DNA of 64,000 nucleotides, from contig CM025849.1 of NCBI GenBank assembly GCA_003952965.2, positions 14,268,949 through 14,332,948 on the forward strand. Reading direction: 5' to 3'. The stretch is from Morella rubra (taxonomy: Eukaryota > Streptophyta > Magnoliopsida > Fagales > Myricaceae). Positions 35,275 through 48,999 of the stretch are shown in pieces. The notes beneath the pieces were generated by a model. It was not told where the DNA came from. It did no database searches and was given only the letters and a program-made list of their open reading frames with translations. The position numbers were made by a program, and so were the translations under genes. Numbering within the stretch: position 1 is the stretch's first letter; every line of letters starts with the position of its first letter.

Positions 35275-35658
35275 ATATCGTCCACCTAATAGATTTTGTT
35301 AAAAAACTGTAGAAGAATCGTAATCTCGACTTAATAGGGTCATTTTGACAATTAATCTGGTTGCATTTTGAAAAGTACTTCTAAATTAAAAATTACTTGA
35401 AATTTTCTTGAGATAAATGTTATGTATCAGTTCTTTACGTCTCTCTGTCTTTGCTTAACGCCTTGTTTTAGTTTTAGAGTTGATTGGGAAGAAGATTCAA
35501 ACCAAACCCACTGACTCTCTCGAAGCAATCTCGGAATGGGCTCACAATTCTTCCATTGAATTCTCTCATCGTCGCCGGAAAACACACAATTACCATTCTG
35601 ACCCTTATTACACAGCTAAGGCAGCCTCTTTGCCGAAGGAAAATTAGATCATAATTTT

Positions 35659-36557
35659 ATGAGGAAAATACATTTTGTACCCTTGAACTATGAGACATTT
35701 ACATTTTGCACTCCAACTTATCGATTTCGTGAGATTAAACCCACAATCTTTAATAATTCATCGATTTGCCTCCTGGACCCTAATTTGCCGTTATTTCTCA
35801 CGATAAACAATACATGTGCCGTCCACATGACATGTCCCTGTTTACGTTGTCCGTTTTGCCTTTTGAAAAAAATACACTTCGCACTTCTCAATTATGGGAG
35901 TACTGACATTTTGCACCCTCAACTATGAGGGTACTAAAAATTTGCACCCCCGTCTTCCAATTTAGTGACATTTTCGTTGATTTGCACCTCACAAGCCAAT
36001 TGATAGTTAAATGAGATAATAATCTGTCAAGTGTCGCCCAAGTGATTCACTGATGCAAATCAATAAGTTCTTTAAATCATTGTGTTTTAGCTAACAAGCA
36101 GAGGATTTTTAAGAAGGATATTTTTTATTTATTTCAAATATGGTTTGTTTGTTATTTCTTTTCTAGTTTGTAGTTCATCGGTTGGATATTTAGAATTTAT
36201 AGCGATTCTATCTTTGACATTTTTTTTTTTTATAACTTTGAAGTGATTTCAATTGCAGAGAGATTTTGTATTTTGTTTTCCCCTCTCAGCTATTGACGTG
36301 TTATTGAACCATGAGACTTGTAGAGGTGCAAAGTGTATTTTTTTCAAAGGGAAAAATGGGCATAACAAGTAAAAGTGAATCACGTGGACGGCATGTGAGT
36401 ATTTACCGTCACATTTAACAGCTAATTCAACTATGGAGTGCAAATCAATGAATTTTAAAAGCTTATGAGCTCAATGTCACAAAATCAATAAAATCTTGGT
36501 GCAAAGTATAAATGCCCCTATAGTTTAGGGGTCCAAAGTGTAATTTTTCCTAATTTG
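35659..36557. mobile_element. Large foldback element with inverted arms over 240 bp
   Basis: The left arm (35,662-35,905) contains AGGAAAATACATTTTG, TCGATTTGCCTCC, TGCCGTCCACATGA and TTGAAAAAAATACACTTCGCA. The right arm (36,310-36,557) contains the reverse complements TGCAAAGTGTATTTTTTTCAA, TCACGTGGACGGCATG, AGTGCAAATCAATGA and AATTTTTCCT. The loop is AT-rich. Noncoding. It appears to be the largest relative of the smaller MITEs here. Confidence 0.85.
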
Positions 36558-37888
36558 TTTAAAATATCAAATTTAGATATGATATAATATTATCTTTTAG
36601 CTCTAAGTAAAATATTTGCTACATAGTGAAGTGAATCGTAATTATAGCGAGACCACCAAGTCATGGAGAGCTTGGATCCATATGGAGGAACTCATGTGTA
36701 AGGCATTCTGGGAATGGGTACACAAGTCATTGCTTTTAACAACCTACTGGAAAAGCACTTAAGAGTGCATCTGGCTCATTCAATTGAGTTGGTTGGCACT
36801 ATGGGAAGTTTCCCTCAAAAGAACTTCACAAAAAATGGCCTAAATCTTTTAATGTCCTTATTATCTTCCTAATTGCCACTTTATAATTAAATTGGTACTT
36901 TAATTTTTTGAATTTTATTTTATTAGGTAATTAAAGAGATCTATACATAAATCAAATTAACCAGGAATCTCGTCCGTTTGAGCTATCCCACACGTATTTA
37001 TTTACCAATCAAAACGAACCAAAAAAATAAACGACTCAATTCAACTAATAATACCCACTGCAATAAACTTGAAATAATGGTGTTCAAAAGTCAGGTGTAG
37101 CAAAAACAACATAGAAAATGGTTGGCAACTTGCCAATAACAAAAAGAAATAATAAATTCCAAAACCCAAAGGCAACTGAGAAAAGTGGAAGATTAATAAG
37201 ACTAGCTAAAATAATAATAATAATAAATGGAAGATTCCATGCAATTTTAAATAAGGATTTAAAATATGAATTTTGACACATTAAATTCTTTAAATTCTAT
37301 AATTAATTAGATTGTGTCTTGAAATAAAATATGATAAGTAAAATTGTATTATATGTTTTATTTATAATACATATAGCACGAGAGTGATGATTAAATTTTT
37401 TTAAGAATGTAAATGGATAAAATTTGATAATTCTCATACTGGTACGGTAGAATGTTGTTTGATATTATTTTGGTAAATTAAAATACTTTTCCTGAAAACT
37501 TTTCCTCGTTCAACGGCAGCAGACATGAATATCTTGTTTCATTCCAACTTAACTTTATATTATAAAAAAGAAAACGAAAGAAAAGGCTGCTGCTCTCTTA
37601 TTGACCACTCCTTCCTTTTCTTACCATTCCATCCTTCCCATGAAAAAAGAAAAAAGGAAGGTCAAAAACCAAATCAAGCCAAAACATACCCGTCTCTCTC
37701 TCTCTCTCTCTCTTAAAGTCGTATGGGTACCCTTTGTAGAGTTGTTATAACTGGTGTGCTCAGAATCTCTGAAATCTTTGACAGATACCAGCTTTGAGTT
37801 TTTTTTTTTCTCTCTTATGCGTCGACGCTCAAAGATCTGATTTTACGCCATTTCTGTCACGAAGAGAGAAACAAGATCTCAGAGTGAA
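36558..37888. other. Upstream region and 5' leader of the WAV3-like gene
   Basis: AT-rich DNA with no gene. A (CT)n tract at 37,693-37,713 lies about 180 bp before the start codon, a common feature of plant 5' leaders. TATTATAAAAAAG at about 37,557-37,569 is a possible but unproven TATA box. Confidence 0.5.
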
Positions 37889-40800
37889 ATGGGAAGCAAC
37901 TGGAGGAAAGTGAAGCTAGCTCTTGGCGTTAACACCTGCCTCTATTCTCCCCAAACTCAAGAGGATTCTTTGCCGGTTACATCGTCCGCTGGAAGACTCT
38001 CCGATGCCGTCTCACGCTCTTCGGGTCGTGGCTCCGGGTATCGTTCAACAACGCCATCTCCATCCTCTTCAGGCGGACCCAAATCCTCTAAGGTTTGCAT
38101 TTCCTATTAGCCACACTATACCAACTTGGTGATTAGGAGGTATTGAAGGATCTGATTTCTTTACTTGGGGTTCGTGTGTTCTTTTTCGTTTATGAATATT
38201 TGCATGGTAATCTTGATTGTTGTAGATGTTTAAGATTCGTTTCTGAGGTTGTTTTGTGGAAAGTGATTTGTTATTATTTTGATTGCTATTTTGTTGTCAC
38301 GCCTTGTGCGTCCTTCGCTCTGTGTATTTCCATGCTAGATTCCGATCGAACATGAGGATTAGTTATTTCTTAATTCTTAACCTCATTGTAAAGATTTTCT
38401 TTCTATCACGGTGATTAAATCTTTTTTGTTTTCTTGTTTTCTGGGCGAGTGGTTGAGGTGATTTATTTGTGTGTTAATAGCCGTCACTGTTAATACCGGC
38501 CCTTATCGACTGGTTAATATTGGGTTTTATAATCTGTCACGCGTACTGTTTTCAAAGTGGTGGGGGTGGTGATAATGTGATGTAACTGAATATTGTGGAG
38601 GTGGGTATTGGTTGTCATGTTGTTTTCAAGTGTATTGAGGTCTGTGGGGTTGAATAAAGTGGAGTAGTCCCTTTAAGGACCAGGCTCTTTTGGCTTATTA
38701 GAAAAGGAATACACTACTACACTCCACTGTTTCTGTTTCTTTCCTTTTCATCCTCCCTTGAAGGAAAGTGCTTTGTCTGGTCAGCACAAGTGCACATTAT
38801 GTCAATTCTCTCGCTCTCTCTCTCTCTCCTTTTGATGTCAGTTTTACAAAAGCCTGTGGCTCGTTGATTGTGAGCTTTCCTGCAATAAACTTCAACGAGG
38901 GACATGAGGAGGGTTGGAAAAATAAACATTAAACAGAAAATGATGGAGCAATTCGTGATTTCCTTTTCTTTTGATGTGATGTTATAATTTCTTTCCTTTT
39001 CTTCTTATGTTTTTGTATTGAAACCTTCATCATTAGTTTTTGAGTGTTTCTGCCAGAAAAAGAAAAGGTTTGAGAATTGTTTGACTATTCGTACTCTTTA
39101 AAGGCCACCCATTGATTGTAGCTAAATATCCCCTATGTTCTCCACAGTGTTTTGACTACTTGTGACATTGACTTATTTTTCTTGTTGTTTGGCTGATTTA
39201 CTGAGGGTTCACATATACCAGCGAATAAATGTATTTAGCATTTTTCGAGATTGGCATCTATGGTAAGTGATATATTGCTTTTCATCTTTTCACGCACTGG
39301 GCTCTATAGTGGACCTGCATTGGGACAGAAAGTGACCTCTAGAAATTTTGGTATTCACCCATGAACAGTCTGCAATATATATGTGGGGGCTTTCAGATTC
39401 ACGATTCTGAGGGCATCAATGTGGGTCCGGGTTAAATCTCCTTACAGTACATTTTCAATGAGAATTTTCATATTTCAGTCTTGGTTTTATCTGTTCTTAA
39501 CTGTATGTGTCTGGAGTTTTAGTCCTCGTAAACACTAAATTTTGGGAATTCATATACTATATAGCCTGGGTATAAAAAAAAAAAAAAGGTATTAAAACGA
39601 CGAACTAAATTGTACAAAATCAGAATCAGATACGGTATAGTTTTTGTCTTTGAAAATGAACATTAATTAAACAGGTGGTTTGACAATTCAGTTACCTGTG
39701 GCTAAATGGTCGAAGCCCACATTTTGGTTAAAGGGAACCACCCCCTCCCTTGTGCGTGGGGCCTGGGCACCCAACACTAATCCTTTCCCTGGCGTGCAGA
39801 GAGAGAGTTTTGGATTTCACTATGGGAGCAGGAGGCTATACAATGTCTCGAAGCCCATGGAGAAAGACTGGGGCTATGATTTATGATAATTTCTCTGATG
39901 CTTTTATGAGCGTTTAAGCCCCTAAAAAGAAAGGCTCAACCTGATAATGATTAGTGAACAGTAATGGAATAACTTTGAATGTCAAGTGGAATTCATTGAT
40001 TTCTGAAAATTGTAATGCAAAATTTCTTTACTGCTTTTGATGAACTCTGAGATGAATGGTTCGGCAATAACTTAGATGCTCTATGATCTGCAACACCAAA
40101 TACCTAAAATGGGATTGTAAAGTAAGAGGGCATAGGAAGGTCCCCCCATCTGCTAATTTTTCAGTTCAAGTCATTTCCTAGTACTGCTATTCTGAGAGGT
40201 TTCATCATATTTTTACCTCTAGCCTAGGGACTGATGTCGGATGTTACTGTTACGTTGGAGTCTTAGCAAATTCTTAATTCTAGCTGGAACTTTCAAATGA
40301 AGTAATGAAAAAGAGTCATTTAAACTCTCAATTGGAATATGCAGAAAGTACTTAGAAGTGCAGGAAGTGTCTTAGTGGATGGCTTGCAGATCAATTAATG
40401 GCAATTTAGTCTTCATTGTTTTGTCTAGTTTTGCATGTATGCTTGTGATTCTGCCTATTCTTCCTGTGATTGCACATATTTCTGATGCTAAATATCAGTG
40501 AGATCATTCTTTCTCACCAGCTTGTCTTTCAAAACTACAGAGGACCTGTGCAATATGCCTGACTGCCATGAAACCAGGACAAGGTCATGCCATTTTCACT
40601 GCAGAATGCTCCCATTCTTTCCACTTTCACTGTATTACCTCTAATGTGAAACATGGAAACCAAATTTGCCCAATCTGTCGTGCAAAATGGAAAGAAATTC
40701 CATTTCAAAACCCAGCATCTGATCTATCCCATGGAAGGTCAAGAGTCAACCCGTTAGGTTGGCCCCAAGATGATGGCTGGATGCCTGGTCTGCAACGGCT

Positions 40801-42436
40801 CCCTCCCTCTCGGTTAGAGACACCTGAGCCCATTATTTTTGATGATGATGAAGTTTTGGATCCCCAACCTGAGATTACTGAGATGATTACATCTGCTAAA
40901 GAGGCTTTTGGTAACCGTACCAATGGTACAATTGACATAAAAACATATCCAGAAGTTTCTGCTCTTCCAAGATCAGCTTCTCATGATAATTTCACTGTGC
41001 TAATACATCTCAAGGCTCCGGTTACGTGTGAGAGACAGGATAGCCAGAGAAATCAGATGGGATTGCCCCCAGCATGTCGAAATACACGTGCTCCAGTTGA
41101 CCTTGTCACTGTGCTTGATGTTAGTGGTAGCATGTCAGGTACCAAGCTTGCTTTGCTAAAACAAGCCATGGGCTTTGTGATAGAGAACCTTGGCCCATCT
41201 GATCGGCTTTCTGTCATTGCCTTCTCCTCTACAGCCCGTCGCCTCTTTCCTCTTCGTCGAATGACTGATACTGGACGACAGCAGGCATTACAGGCTGTCA
41301 ATACTCTGATTTCAAGGGGTGGTACCAACATTGCTGCAGGCCTAAGTAAAGGTGCCAAGGTGTTGGTAGACCGCAAGTGTAAAAATCCAGTTGGCAGTAT
41401 TATACTGTTATCTGATGGGCAGGATACGTATACAGTCAGTACTGCTGGGGCTCATGCTCGAACAGACTACCAATCACTTTTACCTGTCTCAATTCGTAAT
41501 AATGGTGAAGGCTTGCAAATTCCAGTGCATACATTTGGATTTGGTGCAGACCATGATGCTGTATCAATGCACTCAATCTCGGAGATTTCTGGGGGCACAT
41601 TTTCTTTCATAGAAGCTGAAGATGTGATTCAGGATGCATTTGCACAATGCATTGGAGGCCTCTTGAGCGTGGTAGTGCAAGAACTACAAGTCAAAATAGA
41701 GTGTGTTCACCCGAGTTTGCAACTCAGTTTGATAAAGGCCGGAAGTTACCAGACCAGCATGATTGCAGATAGGAGAATGGGCTTTATTGATGTTGGTTTC
41801 TTGTATGCTGAAGAGGAAAGGGATTTTTTGGTGGCAATCAATATTCCACGTTGTTCCTATGACGAGATGACATTACTAAATGTTAGCTGCATTTACAGGG
41901 ACCCTATAACAAAGGAAATGGTGACTTCAGAAGGTGCCAGTGAAGTAAAGATACAGAGACCTGAAATCACAAGAGAACTGGTTGTTTCCATGGAAGTGGA
42001 CAGGCAGCAGAACAGGCTTCGTGCTGCAGAGGCAATGTCTGAGGCTAGAGCTGCTGCCGAAAATGGTGATCTTGCTGGTGCAGTATCTGTCCTGGAGAGC
42101 TGTCAAAGGGTATTGTCTACAACTGCTTCTGCACGAGCTAGTGACCGGTTGTCTGTTGCACTTTGTGCCGAGTTGAAAGAGATGCAGGATAGGATGTCAA
42201 ATCGTCAGGTATATGAGGCGTCTGGAAGGGCTTATGTTCTATCAGGATTAAGCTCACACTCATGGCAGCGGGCAACAGTACGAGGTGACTCCACAGGTGG
42301 TACAAGCCTTGTGGAAGCTTACCAAACCCCATCCATGATAGACATGGTGAACCGGTCTCAAACCATTATATTAGGCAACCCTGCCCCTCAAAGATCTCTC
42401 CGGCTCGCTCGGTCGTTTCCAGCACGGCCACGGTAA
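37889..42436 (+). CDS. WAV3-type RING-H2/vWA E3 ubiquitin ligase, two exons
   Basis: Exon 1 is 37,889-38,092 (68 codons, ending GGPKSSK before GTTTGC); exon 2 is 40,541-42,436 after ...AACTACAG. The join is in phase and gives 699 residues. The RING finger spans 71-114: C71, C74, C91, H93, H96/H98, C99, C111, C114 (CAICLTAM...ECSHSFHFHC...CPIC). A von Willebrand A domain follows with the metal-site motif DVSGSMSG at 261-268, then GGTNIAAGLSKGAK and LLSDGQDTY, and a C-terminal vWA-interacting region with the tail SLRLARSFPARPR. Known: Arabidopsis WAV3 and its homologues have this architecture and about this length; they are E3 ligases acting in root gravitropism and auxin responses. The intron is 2.4 kb. 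The start is supported by a conserved-looking N terminus (MGSNWRKVKLALGVN) with no upstream in-frame extension needed. It is intact. Assignment to the family is firm; the exact orthologue is not. Confidence 0.95.
38093..40540 (+). other. Intron 1 of the WAV3-like gene
   Basis: 2,448 bp, GT...AG. It contains a short CT tract at about 38,812-38,830, and at 39,690-39,810 a GC-richer block with CCCACATTTTGGTTAAAGGG and GGGGCCTGGGCACCCAACAC that reads like an old repeat fragment. The small ORFs inside have no support. Confidence 0.7.
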
Positions 42437-45400
42437 TCGTTAGGATTGTCTATGGAAATTATCCTACCCGAACGTATATTCCGTAACAGCAGACCTTTTC
42501 AGTTCTTTGTTAGTGTTATTTTTTTTTTCTTATTTGTGGTTTTGGGAACTGGGGTATACTTGGGAAGAAGTTTTGGGTGTTTAGACGTGGTGAAAACATT
42601 CGTTCTTTTGCCATGTCAATGAATAAGAATTTGGGGAAAGATGGTATAATGGGGTTGAGAGAAAAAAAGAAAAAGGTGAAAAGGGTAAAGGTGGGGGGAG
42701 GGGGAGGAACGCAATTTCAAGTGTAATTCTATCGTGATGTACATAGAAATTTATCCTCTTTTTTTTTTTTTTTGGTCTTTTCTGAGAAGAGGGGGGTATA
42801 GCTTTGTAATTGTGGGGATACTTGGGGTGAATTCTTCACTTTATTAATGTACATGGCATATCTGCTCCTGATTCTTTTCACAAGATTATTTGTTAAGAAG
42901 TCGAGATTTGGTCAAGTGCTTTCTTGTTGCCCCGAAGCTTCTTTTGACTTTATCAACAACTTGTGCCACGTGAATGGAATTTTCCCGCCACTGTAACAAC
43001 TTCTGGAATTCACCACCCCCACCCCCCAAACGTCTAAAGGAAAAGAACTACAACCCCTCCCCCCGCCCGTCCAAAAAGAGTAACGTGGAAAAGAAAAAGC
43101 ACACACTTTGCTCACCCAAAAAAGAAAAGAAAAATAAAGCTCACTTTTTTATTTTGTTGTTTTTATTTCCAATTTTTATAGTAATAAACTAATTTTAAAA
43201 ATGTGAGAAAAATAATTTCTCGGCACCAAAATATGAAGTATGTGCACTTTTTCAGCTCCTTTTATATAATTTGTCACTTTTCCCTTGCCAACCGAAAAAC
43301 CTTTCATGTTTATATATTTGGAGTTTGGAAGAATCGTCATTTGTAGTTTCTAATTATCATTTTTTTTTTTTTTTAATTTGGAGGAGCTTGCAACGAAACT
43401 GGACAAGAAAGTCTCCAACATGAAGAGAAGATGGGAGGCTAAGATTCTTCATAGCAGAGATTGGGGACACCATTGACTTACTTATCCCACTGAAAATATC
43501 GCAGAAGAACAAAACAAGATGATTCACGAGTACCATTGATTACAACGCGCAAGTTGCTTGGAATATCACAATCATTAAGGGTGGAGGTAAGACTACACCA
43601 AAAAAAAATATATTAAAAAAATACAGATAAATGCAAAGGCATGCGAGGTTCCCGTGCACGTAGGATGTGCGTGGATCATGCCAAGCTGCAGGGTGGGCCG
43701 TGGCTGGAGTGAAGGGTGTGTGAATTAGTGGTCAGAGAAGGTGGACTGGAGGCGGAGGAATAGAGATGAGAAGCAGACTAGTGGTGAGCCCGACTACCCT
43801 CATTAATTGAAGTGAATTACCTGATTCTATAGGTTTGGGTGAGATTAAACTCACCCATCCATTTCGGATCTATACCATTCAAATGGAATCCGAGTCACAC
43901 TCTTTATACCATAGGACTTCTTGTCATACATTGATCATGAGATTATGGAACTTGTTAAGTCTAAATAACGTAAATAGAATTTCTTCTATATGTATTTCTT
44001 TTTTTTTTTTTTTTTGTGGTAAAGAGAGAAATTAGTTTCACCTAACATTAGAGCATTGAGTTTGAACAAATCTGATTGAGTTGGTAAACATACTAATAAG
44101 GTTGAGAGTACAACGATAAATATCACACTCTTATACCGTCATATAATTTAAGTATTATTTAAGTCAAAGATTTGCTTCAGAAGTACCGATAGAATCAAGG
44201 ATGGTTCTACCTCTAACTGTCACCATCTTAGGTGATTTTTTAAATTAAGTCACCATCCTTGACCTTGCTATGGGCGATAACTGGTACCAGATGATCTCAA
44301 ACCTAATAAAAATCAAGAGCAAAACTCAACAAATCCTAACCATATTCGAGAAAAATTGCAACAAATCCCAACAATTCGCAAGTAAATCACAACAAATGAC
44401 AGACGAATCCCAAGAATTCGTAAATAAATGCAAACAATTCTCAAATCTAGAAATTCAAATGGTGACCAAATATTTAACGCAACTAAATCACTAAAAAAAT
44501 GGAGAGAGAGCACAGAGAAGGAGACGAGACTGTGAGAGAGAGAGCCTCCTTCTTTGACTCCCCCCTCTCCCAGACCCAATCCCCCCTCTGTAATTTGTTT
44601 TTCGAATTTTTTAACCCACCCTAAGGCAAAAATGGGCACCTCTAGCTCAACAGCCATGGGGTGGTAACCTCGTGTTGCTGCACAGCCTTAACTTACTCGC
44701 AAGTGGTAGGATTTAAACTTAAGTCCATCCATTAGATACTGTTCATCGAAGAGTAAAAATTAGTCCCTCTACTGTTGAGTTGTCATCATTAGTGGTTAGG
44801 CATTTTTGGGTCTACATGAGTCATCGAATTTTTGTTCTGGGTTGGTCTTGAGATCTAGATTTTGGATTTAGGTTTCAAGTCTTGATTGTGTGGTCCTAGA
44901 AGGTCGCTTTGCTTAATGTAGAGAGTCTCGAGCCTTCTTGTCTTGTAGTTGATCTTATGGGTCCTGCCTTGTAAATCACCGACTTTACTCCCCTCAGTTC
45001 AATAATTGTTTATTGCTTATGAAAAAAGAAAAGAAGAAAGCAAGTAATCCTAACAAAATAAATATTATAGATATATTCAGTTGGAGATTGGACTTGCCAA
45101 TCTATATGATTGGTAACGCTATTTATGTTTGCTAATAAAAAAAATTTTAAATTCCTCTTAAATGACTTTGGTGCTAATGAAGGGTCTTAGGTTTTTGTAA
45201 ATAGGAAAAATTCACTTTGTGCCTCTAAATTATTAGGGGTCTCAATTATCACTTTTGACGAACTCTTAAACTTTCAAAATCAATCAATTTGTATTCTGAA
45301 ATAAAATCTAAAAGTTAAAATTATTTTATAACACATGTAGTATAATTTCGATAGTTATATCTTTTTTAAGAGAATAAATTGATAAAATTTAATAATTTTA

Positions 45401-47399
45401 GCATTCAATGTATCAAAAGTGACATTTGAAATTCGTGTTTGAGATTATTTGATTAGTTCAGGAGTGTAAGGTAGCTTTTTCTCTAATAAATAAATTTAAG
45501 TTATACACGAAGAACTTGAGCTCGACTAGTAGAAGTTCGACTCAAGCTCTATTTGTTTACCGTCTAAGATTGATATTCTTCTGTCGTAGTCCCAGGTGAT
45601 GAAATTCTGGTGATCTAGATCCAAGGTTTTTATGCCCACTCCACAAAGCACCCTCAGTCGGGTCCAAAAGGTTGGTGGAGAAGTCCAGACTAACTGTTCT
45701 TCAGTTGGCGTCGGTTATGGAAACTCGCACAAGGTTTGGTGCTAATGGGTTCCGATTAGATTACCAAAAATTATGGTTCTTTTGGTAGAAATTCTTCTAG
45801 TGGTGTGTACTTGGACAAAGTCATTGGAGGTTGGAGGCAGTAATGATTCGTATGTTCTTACAGATGGACGACACCGGGAGCGCTACGCATACGGTCTCCC
45901 CCATTGCCCGTCCCAGATGTCGAACTCGCACATGCTCGCTGCCATGCACGTGACCTACCTCTCTGAAAATACGTAAAAACGAATAACCTGGAAGCGGACG
46001 GGACCCAGCGGGGACCGCCTCGGCACTGCCGCATTATTGCCCCTTCGAAGTTCCCAATGCCGCTCTCTTTCTCTCGGAAATGCTTTGGAAGCTTTTCTTT
46101 CATCGAGTAACTCAATAGCCAGTCATCCCACAGTCTCACAGACTCGGCACTGGCGTTGCCTTACCCCATTCCGAAGAGTTTTTCAAAAGTTTCTCAAACT
46201 TCTTTTTAGCGGATCTGAAGCTTGATTAATGGATGTCGCACAGTATCTTGGACACAATCAGCCTGTTTCTTGCTCGTTCTTCTAGGTCGGCAACTCTTCC
46301 TTTTCATTTTATATATTTTAATATCTTTGTTTTTTTTTTTGTTAACTTACAATAAAGTTTCTATTTTATAAATCATTTCGTTGTTTTTGTTCAAATTTTT
46401 TATTTTATGTTTTGCTTCTTTGTCTAAGATTTTTTTAGTAATTTTCCGTTTTTAATTATAAATATTTTGACACTTTACGCTACATATTATTTTTTTCACA
46501 TATTTTATTAGTCAATTACAATTTTCAAATAATTTACCCCATTAAAATGAACAGATCTTTTTTAACAATTTTTTTTTGTACATAACATATCACATGTGAA
46601 ATAAAAATATAAGGTGGACTTTATTTTTATATATAAAAAACCCTATTCTCATTAAAATTGTTTTTAAATTTTAAGTAAAAATGTAAAATATTATAAATAA
46701 GTTGTCGAGGAGTGAAATGTAAGCTGGATTAGTGTGAAAAATTATAAATAATAAAATTTGTAAAATTAATAGCTATTGTAATAATTGTTTAGAGGATAAA
46801 GTGTATTTAGTTTTCAAAGATTTTTTTTTGGTCGAGCTCTGTGATCATTAGACAACCAATTGCCACGTCATAAAGTTGGAGGAGATTCCGACTTAGCTAT
46901 TTTTGGCCGTTAATTAGTTACACGGTCCTGATTTAACGGACTAGATCACTTGTTTCGGAGCAATCAGGTTGCCTACGTCAAAGGGGGCCCGATCTAAAAG
47001 CCGACACAAAACTACGTGGGGCCCCGTGTATGCAAATGCGTTGAAACTCTACTTTCATGTCGCTTTACTGACCAAAATGTATGTCGTATGTCTTTGAAGC
47101 CAAGTTTTCTACTGACCGTTGCTTATCCAGAAATTGAAAGAGAGCAAATCTACCGTTGGCTATGTTCTTATCCTCCAAAAATTTAAAAAGTTTCCATTTT
47201 CCGTCCCAACTCAAATTGCGAATGACACCATGAGTTTAAGAGTATATATGACCAAAAGCAAGCTAACAAGGTTATGGGTTTCTGATTTTTAGTCCCTAGT
47301 GATGATTAGCTACACTGTTGGTTGAGGGGTCTCTTTCGGATTTGCAAAAGCGTTGCTTTCTGAAAGGTTGTTGATTGGGCTTGTTTTGATTATCCTTTC
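42437..47399. other. Intergenic region between the WAV3-like and NCRK-like genes
   Basis: The 3' UTR of the WAV3-like gene probably extends to about 42,620-42,860 (AATGAATAAGAAT near 42,617). Then AT-rich DNA with poly-C/A stretches at 43,010-43,070, a decayed CAACAAATCCCAACAATTCG-type repeat at 44,310-44,450, a LINE-like 3' tail near 44,880-45,030, a MITE at 45,202-45,486 and a GC-richer block at 45,860-46,220 with short ORFs I do not recognise. No gene is supported. Confidence 0.5.
45202..45486. mobile_element. Foldback MITE of the CACTTTGAGCC type
   Basis: TAGGAAAAATTCACTTTGTG at the left pairs with GGTAGCTTTTTCTCTA at the right. Inner words CAATTATCACTTTTGA and TCAAAAGTGACATTTG are inverted repeats. 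Noncoding. Confidence 0.65.
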
Positions 47400-48999
47400 A
47401 TTCCATTTTTAAATAATCTCAGGCGTCCATTTAGTCTCTGTCCGCTCTATCTGCTGTCAAACGTCGCCTCCGCACTGCCCTTTTCTTCCTTCGAAACTTC
47501 CAGCTGTTAGTTGAGACAGGAATGACCGTATACTGAAAGTTTGATTTTTTGGGGTAAGGCTAATTAAGAACATGGAGAGTCTGTATTTTGAACATTCAGC
47601 TTCTTCGGAGCTGCTATGTTAGTTAGTAGATTCTCAGACAAACTCATGTGTTCTGTTGGTTTGACTTTGCTGTTGCTTACTCGCTTAGATGAAAGTGCTC
47701 ATTTTCTGCTTTCTTTTAGTTGTTGCACGCAATTTCGAGGAAACAGTTCTATTCTTCAGTTGGGCTTTTTGTCTTGGTTAATTTCCTTATATGAGTTCGG
47801 GGAGCCGAGTCCATAGTGTAGGGACATTACTTTGATGTAGTTCTAGTATCTACCTTAACTGTCGTCTTTATTATAGGATGTACTATACTGGTGGATCAGA
47901 TTTTAATGACCGATGAACATGCTTTAAGATTTTAGCTGTGTATCATTATCTTACTGGGTGTAGCTATTCCAGCTGTATCTGTCCAATAATTAACGGGAAG
48001 TTGGGTTGAAGTATCGTAGTTCAGAGCAGTTTTGCTTAATGTTACTGGTACAATATGGCTTGAGCCTCGAGTACTCCAGCATTGTAGGTTGCAATGAATT
48101 GGAAGCTTCTGATGTTTGTTGGCCAACCATGTATTGGGCTAGTCCTTCTAATATATTCTAACTAGGTGCTTTCTGTTTTTCTGAATGCTTTTGTTTTGGG
48201 TAAGGATTCAGAGATAGGGAAACAGCATCTAAAGGCCTTTGTATGCGTTTTAAGATAGCATGAGAATATTGATACCAGGTCTGGGTACACCTCCTCTCGT
48301 CCCCCTCCTTTTCCATTATTTCACCCTTGCGAGAGAAAATGATTTGAAGCTGAAAGTTGAAGCATTGTCGTATATTTTCCACCTGTTTTGTAGTCCACCT
48401 CATCTAGATATACGAAACTTGACAGTGTTTTAATCACGCATTTTGTTCATGTGAATAAGTAATTGGTAACTTAGAAAAAAAAAAAAAAAAGAATAAGTAA
48501 TTGGTAATTTGTTTCATTTAAAAGATACATTTGTTTCTCTTCCTGCTTGGATCCTTATCTCCTTGCTTGGATTGGAATGATGGATATCAACTTTGTGTAG
48601 TTATAAGTGATTTTAGATCGATAAAAATTAAAGAGTGAAGCTCTTGTCGCCAATGAAGGTTATTTTGCCGATTCCCTTTCCATTGGGTTGTTGTGTGCGT
48701 TCTGTTGAGGTCATCTTTGCAAACTAAATGCAAATGTAGTCTAGCCTGTTTCTTTTATAGTTTCCTTTATTTTATTGTTTGCTAGCTATCGGCTAAGATT
48801 TAAAACATGACTTGGGAACATACTACATGGGTAGTTTACTTTTACATAATGAGAAATATCCGCTGTCTGTTGTAAGACGTCAATGTTGTAGATATTATAT
48901 TTTTGCTCTGTACAATTATGAAGTGCGAACTTTTGATGATATTGAACAGTATGTTGAATGGTCTAATTTTCTTTCCTTGTGGTGTTAGGGTGTGAATAA
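47400..48999 (+). other. Probable 5' leader and leader intron of the NCRK-like gene
   Basis: Upstream of the ATG at 49,000 the sequence TTTTCTTTCCTTGTGGTGTTAG reads as a good splice acceptor, leaving the short leader GGTGTGAATAA. A CT-rich, GC-richer stretch at 47,440-47,550 ending TTTGGG/GTAAGG is a plausible first untranslated exon. The resulting leader intron would be about 1.4 kb. This is inference from splice signals only; ORFs inside are not supported. Confidence 0.4.

Noticed and set aside
39680-39886. 68-residue open frame in the WAV3-like intron
   Set aside because: It is a single open frame with no family features; it may be a repeat fragment and has no splice support as an exon.
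45773-46225. GC-richer block with short open frames on both strands
   Set aside because: No domain, no consistent strand and no splice partner. It could be leader or old repeat DNA, so it is not called a gene.
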